Positions 59,484 through 64,000 of a DNA stretch of 64,000 bases are shown piece after piece (the stretch's first letter is position 1; each line of letters opens with the position of its first letter). Made by a program: the position numbers and the translations under genes. The notes under the pieces are model-generated. The model did not search any database, was not told the origin of the DNA, and saw only the letters and a list, made by a program, of their open reading frames with translations. The stretch is from assembly GCF_000708715.2 (NCBI RefSeq), contig NZ_JENB01000007.1:124001-188000 (forward strand). Reading direction: 5' to 3'. The stretch is from Pseudomonas putida W15Oct28 (GTDB taxonomy: Bacteria; Pseudomonadota; Gammaproteobacteria; Pseudomonadales; Pseudomonadaceae).

Positions 59484-61358
59484 ATGAACAAAAGCCTTCG
59501 TTTCAGCCACAAGATTCTTTTGGCAGCATCATTGATCGTGATACTCGCCTTCAGCCTGTTCACGCTCTACAACGATTACCTCCAGCGTAATGCGATCCGC
59601 GAGGACCTGGAAAACTATCTGGCTGAAATGGGCGCCTCCACTTCGACCAACATCCGCAACCTGTTCGACGGCCGTATCAAGCTGGTTGAAAACCTGGCAC
59701 AGAACATTGCCCAGGACCCCACCAACGCCGAAACCCTGATGGGCCAGAATGCGCTCATTTCCAGCTTCCTCACCGTTTACCTGGGCAAGGTGGACGGCGG
59801 CTTCAGCGTGCGCCCGGACGCAAAAATGCCCGATGGCTACGACCCGCGCACCCGCCCCTGGTACAAGGACGGCATGAACGCCGCCGGCGCGACCCTGACC
59901 GAACCGTACATCGACATGACCACCAACAAGATGGTCATTGGCATCCTCAGCAAGGTTTCCAGCAGTGTCGGCGTGGTCGGTGGCGACCTGGCCCTGGACG
60001 GCCTGGTGCAGATCATCAATTCGCTGAACTTCGGCGGCATGGGCTACGCCTTCCTGGTCAACGACCAGGGCAAGGTCCTGGTGCACCCTGACAAAGACCT
60101 GGTGATGAAGTCGCTGTCGGACCTGTTCCCGCAGCACACGCCGAAATTGTCTGGCGAGCTGACCGAAGTGCAAAGCGAAGGCCAGGCCCGCCTGCTGACC
60201 TTCACCCCGATCACCGGCCTGCCTTCGGCCAACTGGTACATCGGCCTGTCGGTAGACAAGGACAAGGCCTTCTCGATGCTCAGCACCTTCCGCACCTCGG
60301 CGGTGATCGCCACGGTGGTGGCGGTGGTGATCATCATCGGCCTGCTCGGCCTGCTGATCAGCGTGCTGATGCAGCCGCTGCACACCATGACTCGCGCCAT
60401 GGAAGACATCGCCGAGGGTGAAGGCGACCTGACCAAACGCCTGCGTATTCACAACCACGACGAGTTCGGCATCCTGGGCACCGCCTTCAACCGTTTCGTC
60501 GAGCGCATTCACAGCTCGATCAGCGAAGTGTCCTCGGCCACCGAGCAGGTCAACGAAGTGGCCCTGCGTGTCATCAGCGCCTCGAACTCGTCGATGACCA
60601 ACTCTGACGAACAGTCCAACCGCACCAACAGCGTGGCCGCCGCCATCAACGAACTGGGCGCCGCCGCCCAGGAAATCGCCGGCAACGCTGCCCAGGCGTC
60701 GCAGCATGCCAGTTCGGCTCGCCTGCTGGCCGAAGAGGGGCAACAGGTGGTCGAGCGCAACATTGCGGCGATGAACCGCCTGTCCGACCTGATCGTCACC
60801 TCCAGCGCGCACATCGAGACCCTGAACAACAAGACCGTCAACATTGGCCAGATCCTCGAAGTGATCACCAGCATTTCCCAGCAGACCAACCTGCTGGCGC
60901 TGAACGCCGCCATCGAAGCGGCCCGTGCCGGTGAAGCCGGCCGCGGCTTTGCCGTGGTAGCCGACGAAGTACGCAACCTGGCGCACCGCACCCAGGAATC
61001 GGCGCAGCAAGTGCAGACCATGATCGAAGAACTGCAGGTGGGTGCCCGCGAGTCGGTCGAGACCATGGACCAGAGCCAGCGCCACAGCCAGGACAGCGTG
61101 CAGATCGCCAACCAGGCCGGTGAGCGGCTGGACAGCGTTACCGTGCGCATCGGCGAGATCGACGGCATGAACCAGTCAGTGGCCACCGCCACCGAAGAGC
61201 AGACCGCCGTGGTCGAGGCGATCAACATGGACATCAACGAAATCAACATGCTCAACCAGGAGGGCGTGGAGAACCTGCAAGCCACCCTGCGCGCCTGCTC
61301 GGACCTTGAGCAACAGGCCGGCCGCCTGAAGCAGCTGGTAGGCAGCTTCCGCATCTAA
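59484..61358 (+). CDS. mcpG: Methyl-accepting chemotaxis protein with dCache_1 sensor (McpG-like)
   Basis: A 624-residue chemoreceptor: membrane segment about 10-29, periplasmic dCache_1 about 33-270, second segment about 275-298, HAMP about 300-352, and a cytoplasmic signalling domain with the conserved tip [40 protein letters not shown]. The sensor has the amino-acid-type pocket pattern ([11 protein letters not shown], then [11 protein letters not shown]). Gene neighbourhood (after pit and the HerA-like gene) and sequence resemble P. putida McpG, a GABA-specific receptor; GABA is therefore the best guess. No CheR-binding pentapeptide: it ends GSFRI. Confidence 0.88.
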   Translation: MNKSLRFSHKILLAASLIVILAFSLFTLYNDYLQRNAIREDLENYLAEMGASTSTNIRNLFDGRIKLVENLAQNIAQDPTNAETLMGQNALISSFLTVYLGKVDGGFSVRPDAKMPDGYDPRTRPWYKDGMNAAGATLTEPYIDMTTNKMVIGILSKVSSSVGVVGGDLALDGLVQIINSLNFGGMGYAFLVNDQGKVLVHPDKDLVMKSLSDLFPQHTPKLSGELTEVQSEGQARLLTFTPITGLPSANWYIGLSVDKDKAFSMLSTFRTSAVIATVVAVVIIIGLLGLLISVLMQPLHTMTRAMEDIAEGEGDLTKRLRIHNHDEFGILGTAFNRFVERIHSSISEVSSATEQVNEVALRVISASNSSMTNSDEQSNRTNSVAAAINELGAAAQEIAGNAAQASQHASSARLLAEEGQQVVERNIAAMNRLSDLIVTSSAHIETLNNKTVNIGQILEVITSISQQTNLLALNAAIEAARAGEAGRGFAVVADEVRNLAHRTQESAQQVQTMIEELQVGARESVETMDQSQRHSQDSVQIANQAGERLDSVTVRIGEIDGMNQSVATATEEQTAVVEAINMDINEINMLNQEGVENLQATLRACSDLEQQAGRLKQLVGSFRI

Positions 61359-61373
61359 GACAGACCGCGTCGC

Positions 61374-61465
61374 CTGATTCGCGGGCACGCCCGCTCCCAC
61401 AGGGGATCACACAAACCTCAAGGTCTGTGCAGCCTCTGTGGGAGCGGGCGTGCCCGCGAAGAAAC
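61374..61465. repeat. Paired inverted REP element, type A
   Basis: Arms GATTCGCGGGCACGCCCGCT followed by CCCACAGGG and the inverse CTGTGGGAGCGGGCGTGCCC, directly after the chemoreceptor gene. Confidence 0.9.
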
Positions 61466-61604
61466 CAACACCACTCTCCAGCCCAAAGCCGCCAAACCTC
61501 GATCGAACAAACTATCCTTCTGAAAGGTCCACCTTTAGGCGCGTCATCGCCGGCAATTACCGCCGGATGACAGACCCGAAGCTGATCCCGGAGGGATGCT
61601 GATC

Positions 61605-62717
61605 GTGCACATCGCCGACATCACCATGTTCTACGCCCCGGCCAGCGGCGGCGTACGTACCTATCTTGATGCCAAACACCGCCGCCTCGACGCCATTCAC
61701 GGCGTACGCCACAGCCTGCTGATCCCCGGTGCCAGTGCACAGCACGCCGATGGCATCTACCAGGTGCCCGCCCCGCCGCTGCCATTCGGCAAGGGTTACC
61801 GCTTCCCGGTACGCCTGGCCCCCTGGTGCAGTGAGCTGCGCCGGCTCAAGCCCGACCTGATCGAAGTCGGCGACCCCTACCTCACCGCCTGGGCGGCGCT
61901 GGAGGCACGGCGCCAACTCGATGTGCCGGTGATCGGTTTCTACCATTCCGACCTGCCGTTGCTGGTCAGCAACCGCATGGGCAACTGGTTCACACCCAAT
62001 GTCGAGGCGTATGTCAGCAAGCTGTACGGCAATTTCGACCGGGTGCTGGCGCCCAGCCAGGTAATGGCCGACAAACTGCGCCGCCTGGGCGTTCGCGATG
62101 TGCATGTGCAGCGCCTGGGCGTGGACCTGGCCACCTTCAACCCTGACCAGCGCGACCCTCACCTGCGCGCGGAACTGGGCATTGCCGACACCAGCCGCCT
62201 GCTGATCTATGCCGGCCGAGGCTCGCGGGAAAAGAACCTGCCCGTGCTGCTCGACTGCATGCAGCAGCTGGGTAGCCCCTATCACCTGCTGCTGCTGGGC
62301 TCGAACATGCCGGCCAACGTGCCGCGCAACGTCAGCGTGATCGACCATTTCTGCCCGGCCCCGGAAGTTGCCCGGCTGTTGGCCAGCGCCGACTTGCTGG
62401 TGCACGCCGGAGACCAGGAAACCTTCGGCCTGGTCATACTCGAAGCGATGGCCAGCGCCACCCCCGTGGTAGCCGTGCGCGCCGGTGCCTTCGGCGAGAT
62501 CGTCAACGAACAGTGCGGCCGCCTGTGCCGGCCCAACGATGGCCGAGCCATGGCGGCGGCCGTACACGAGGCGTTCGAGGCCGGGGTACGCATACTAGGG
62601 GCGCAGGCCCGCCGCCACGTCGAGCAGCACTATTCATGGGACAACGTGGTCTGCGGCCTGCTGCAGCACTACCAGGCCGTGCTCGGCCACCCGCCGCAGG
62701 CCCGTGCCCATGGCTGA
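61605..62717 (+). CDS. GT4-family glycosyltransferase
   Basis: A 370-residue GT-B fold glycosyltransferase family 4 protein: N-domain with MFYAPASGGVRTYLDAKHRR, then DVPVIGFYHSDLPLL; C-domain with RLLIYAGRGSREKNLPVLLD and the nucleotide-sugar site HAGDQETFGLVILEAMASAT. The GTG at 61605 is preferred because GGAGGG lies at 61590-61595, 9 bp away; the ATG at 61596 touches it. It overlaps the deacetylase-like gene by 8 bp. Likely a lipid-linked sugar or glycolipid acceptor given the neighbours. Confidence 0.88.
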   Translation: MHIADITMFYAPASGGVRTYLDAKHRRLDAIHGVRHSLLIPGASAQHADGIYQVPAPPLPFGKGYRFPVRLAPWCSELRRLKPDLIEVGDPYLTAWAALEARRQLDVPVIGFYHSDLPLLVSNRMGNWFTPNVEAYVSKLYGNFDRVLAPSQVMADKLRRLGVRDVHVQRLGVDLATFNPDQRDPHLRAELGIADTSRLLIYAGRGSREKNLPVLLDCMQQLGSPYHLLLLGSNMPANVPRNVSVIDHFCPAPEVARLLASADLLVHAGDQETFGLVILEAMASATPVVAVRAGAFGEIVNEQCGRLCRPNDGRAMAAAVHEAFEAGVRILGAQARRHVEQHYSWDNVVCGLLQHYQAVLGHPPQARAHG

Positions 62718-63474
62718 GGCACGGCCGGCATCCCGCAGCCTGATGCTGGTGCTGCACGATGTCGCGCCCGAGACCTGGCCAGACTACCAACCCTTCGTCG
62801 AGGCCATAGACGCCCTCGGCGGCGTCCCCATGACCTGGCTGGTGGTGCCGGACTTTCACCAGCGCAACCTGCTGCTGCGTTCACCCACCTTCTGCCGCCT
62901 GCTTGACCGGCGCCTGGCCCAGGGCGACGAACTGGTCCTGCACGGTTACTACCATGCCGACAACGGCCCGCCGCCCCGCACGCCGGGCGAATACTTCATG
63001 CGCCGCCTGTATACCCACGAAGGTGAGTTCTACAGCCTCGACCAGCAACAGGCCCTGCAACGGCTGGAGCGCGGCCTGGCACTCTTCAATCAGCAGGGCT
63101 GGCCTGTAGCCGGCTTTGTCGCGCCGGCCTGGCTGATGAGCGAAGGCACCCGCCAGGCCCTGCGCCGCCTGCCGCTGCGTTACACCAGTACGCCGCAGCA
63201 CCTGTACCGCTTGCCGGACTTCACCGCGATCGAAGCGCCGGGCCTGGTATGGAGTGCCCGCAGTGCCTGGCGCCGAGGCCTTTCCAGGGTGCTGTGCGAC
63301 TGGCAATGCCGCCGTTGGCGCGACGCCGAAACCCTGCGCCTGGGCCTGCACCCGGTGGACATGCGCCACCGCACCTCCCGTGACTACTGGCTGAACACCT
63401 TGCGCAGCCTGCTGGCTCAAGGCCGCGAGCCACTGACCAAGTCGGCCTGGCTGGACCGCAAGGCCAACGTATGA
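62710..63474 (+). CDS. Polysaccharide deacetylase-like protein (DUF2334)
   Basis: A 254-residue protein with a polysaccharide deacetylase-type barrel: LMLVLHDVAPETWPDYQPFV at the start (metal Asp in HDVAP), QGDELVLHGYYHADNGPPPR (HxxxH-like metal ligands) in the first third, and GFVAPAWLMSEGTRQALRRL. The ATG at 62710 is used; a GTG at 62704 is possible. It overlaps the glycosyltransferase by 8 bp and the next gene by 4 bp, so the three are translationally coupled. A role in trimming N-acetyl sugars of a glycolipid is inferred. Confidence 0.85.
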   Translation: MAEARPASRSLMLVLHDVAPETWPDYQPFVEAIDALGGVPMTWLVVPDFHQRNLLLRSPTFCRLLDRRLAQGDELVLHGYYHADNGPPPRTPGEYFMRRLYTHEGEFYSLDQQQALQRLERGLALFNQQGWPVAGFVAPAWLMSEGTRQALRRLPLRYTSTPQHLYRLPDFTAIEAPGLVWSARSAWRRGLSRVLCDWQCRRWRDAETLRLGLHPVDMRHRTSRDYWLNTLRSLLAQGREPLTKSAWLDRKANV

Positions 63475-64000
63475 ACCGCCTGGCCTGGCTGGGCCTGGCA
63501 CTGCTCGCTGCCGTGCTGGTGCCGATCCTGCTCGGTGGCAGTGAGCTGCTGCCGAGGCTGCAACGCTTCGACCCTGTGCTGATGCTCACCTTGCTGGGCA
63601 TGATCCTGCTGTGCTGGGCCATCAACGCCATCCGCCTGCGCCTGTTGCTCGGCCAGCAAGGTGCAAGGCTTGGGCACCTGCGTAGCCTGGGCGTGGTAAT
63701 GGCCACCGAGTTTGCCATCTGCACTACCCCCGGCGGCAGCGGCGGGCCTTTGACCCTCATGGCCCTGCTGGCGCGTGATCGCATCGGCCCGGCACGCAGC
63801 GGCGCTGTATTTGCCATGGACCAACTGAACGACCTGGTGTTCTTCTTCTGCGCAATGGTGGCAATAGCCGCCTACGCGCTGTTCCACAGCCTGGGCCGCA
63901 GCCAGGAAAGCATGTTGCTGGGCAGTGCGCTGCTACTGTGCACAGCACTGGCCGGGGTAGTCGGGTTGCTGCGCTACCGCCGCCAGGTGATGCGCCTGAA
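63471..64000 (+). CDS. Flippase-like membrane protein (MprF N-domain/UPF0104), partial
   Basis: The first 176 residues of a polytopic membrane protein (MNRLAWLGLALLAAVLVPIL), cut by the window edge. The region has GMILLCWAINAIRLRLLLGQ, VVMATEFAICTTPGGSGGPL (typical of the lysylphosphatidylglycerol flippase/YbhN-AglD group, with the PGGSGG motif) and further segments. The ATGA overlap with the upstream stop (63471-63474) shows coupling. These proteins flip lipids or lipid-linked sugars; here they may flip the product of the glycosyltransferase and deacetylase. Confidence 0.82.
   Translation, partial: MNRLAWLGLALLAAVLVPILLGGSELLPRLQRFDPVLMLTLLGMILLCWAINAIRLRLLLGQQGARLGHLRSLGVVMATEFAICTTPGGSGGPLTLMALLARDRIGPARSGAVFAMDQLNDLVFFFCAMVAIAAYALFHSLGRSQESMLLGSALLLCTALAGVVGLLRYRRQVMRL

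Noticed and set aside
3012..61465. REP pairs as CRISPR repeats or mobile insertion sequences
   Set aside because: They are isolated inverted pairs, not direct repeats with unique spacers, and carry no transposase gene.

Overview
The window is high-GC, densely coded DNA from the Pseudomonas putida group. I infer this from gene content I recognise: PhaG (medium-chain PHA precursor enzyme), the TtgABC/TtgR solvent and antibiotic efflux system with its operator, a full pcaR-K-F-T-B-D-C block, and about 18 copies of the paired REP palindromes (GCGGGC-NN-GCCCGCTCCCACAG and relatives) typical of that group. No rRNA, prophage, integrase, insertion sequence or CRISPR array is visible. One tRNA gene is present.

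Layout. (1) 1-3.0 kb: tctB, tctA and an AbrB-type membrane protein, the end of a tripartite tricarboxylate transport operon whose tctC lies off the left edge. (2) 3.1-9.7 kb: ung, an enoyl-CoA hydratase-family gene, a tyrosine-rich lipoprotein, a membrane diguanylate cyclase, a CWC protein with rsuA, phaG, then tRNA-Gly(CCC). (3) 10-15.8 kb: a SulP permease, a DUF4917 protein with SIR2-like motifs, a convergent two-gene toxin-antitoxin-like cassette whose first gene has an in-frame TGA, a methyltransferase and a TPM-domain protein. (4) 16-25.8 kb: bglX; dctB-dctD with tandem candidate activator sites and a sigma-54 promoter in front of a 2-oxoglutarate permease; a Fic gene behind three 34-bp operator-like units; a small secreted protein made of 13-residue repeats. 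(5) 25.9-36.7 kb: redox and regulator genes, mostly as divergent regulator/target pairs, and a DHA2-type MFS exporter broken by a one-base frameshift. (6) 36.9-43.6 kb: ttgR and ttgABC. (7) 43.9-55.2 kb: an OprD/BenF-like porin, a LysR regulator, an Mpo1-like membrane protein, then pcaC-D-B-T, pcaF, pcaK and pcaR on the minus strand. (8) 55.3-64 kb: a candidate small RNA, a small GTG-start gene, pit, a HerA-like ATPase, a Cache chemoreceptor resembling McpG, and a glycosyltransferase / deacetylase / flippase-like operon cut by the right edge.

How it works together. Much of the window handles uptake and oxidation of organic acids: tricarboxylates (Tct), C4/C5 dicarboxylates (DctBD and the permease), oxaloacetate (PEP mutase-family decarboxylase) and protocatechuate via beta-ketoadipate (pca). 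PcaR-type sites (GTTCGATAATCGCAC-like) lie before pcaF, pcaK and pcaR, so that regulon can be read from sequence. TtgR/TtgABC adds aromatic-compound and solvent tolerance.

Most novel-looking items: the TGA-interrupted TA-like cassette with nested palindromes, the 34-bp operator array before fic, the EDGFDRT-repeat secreted protein, the candidate sRNA divergent from pcaR, the 40-bp palindrome between the monooxygenase and its AraC neighbour, and an NtrC-like site with a possible sigma-54 promoter before the frameshifted exporter.
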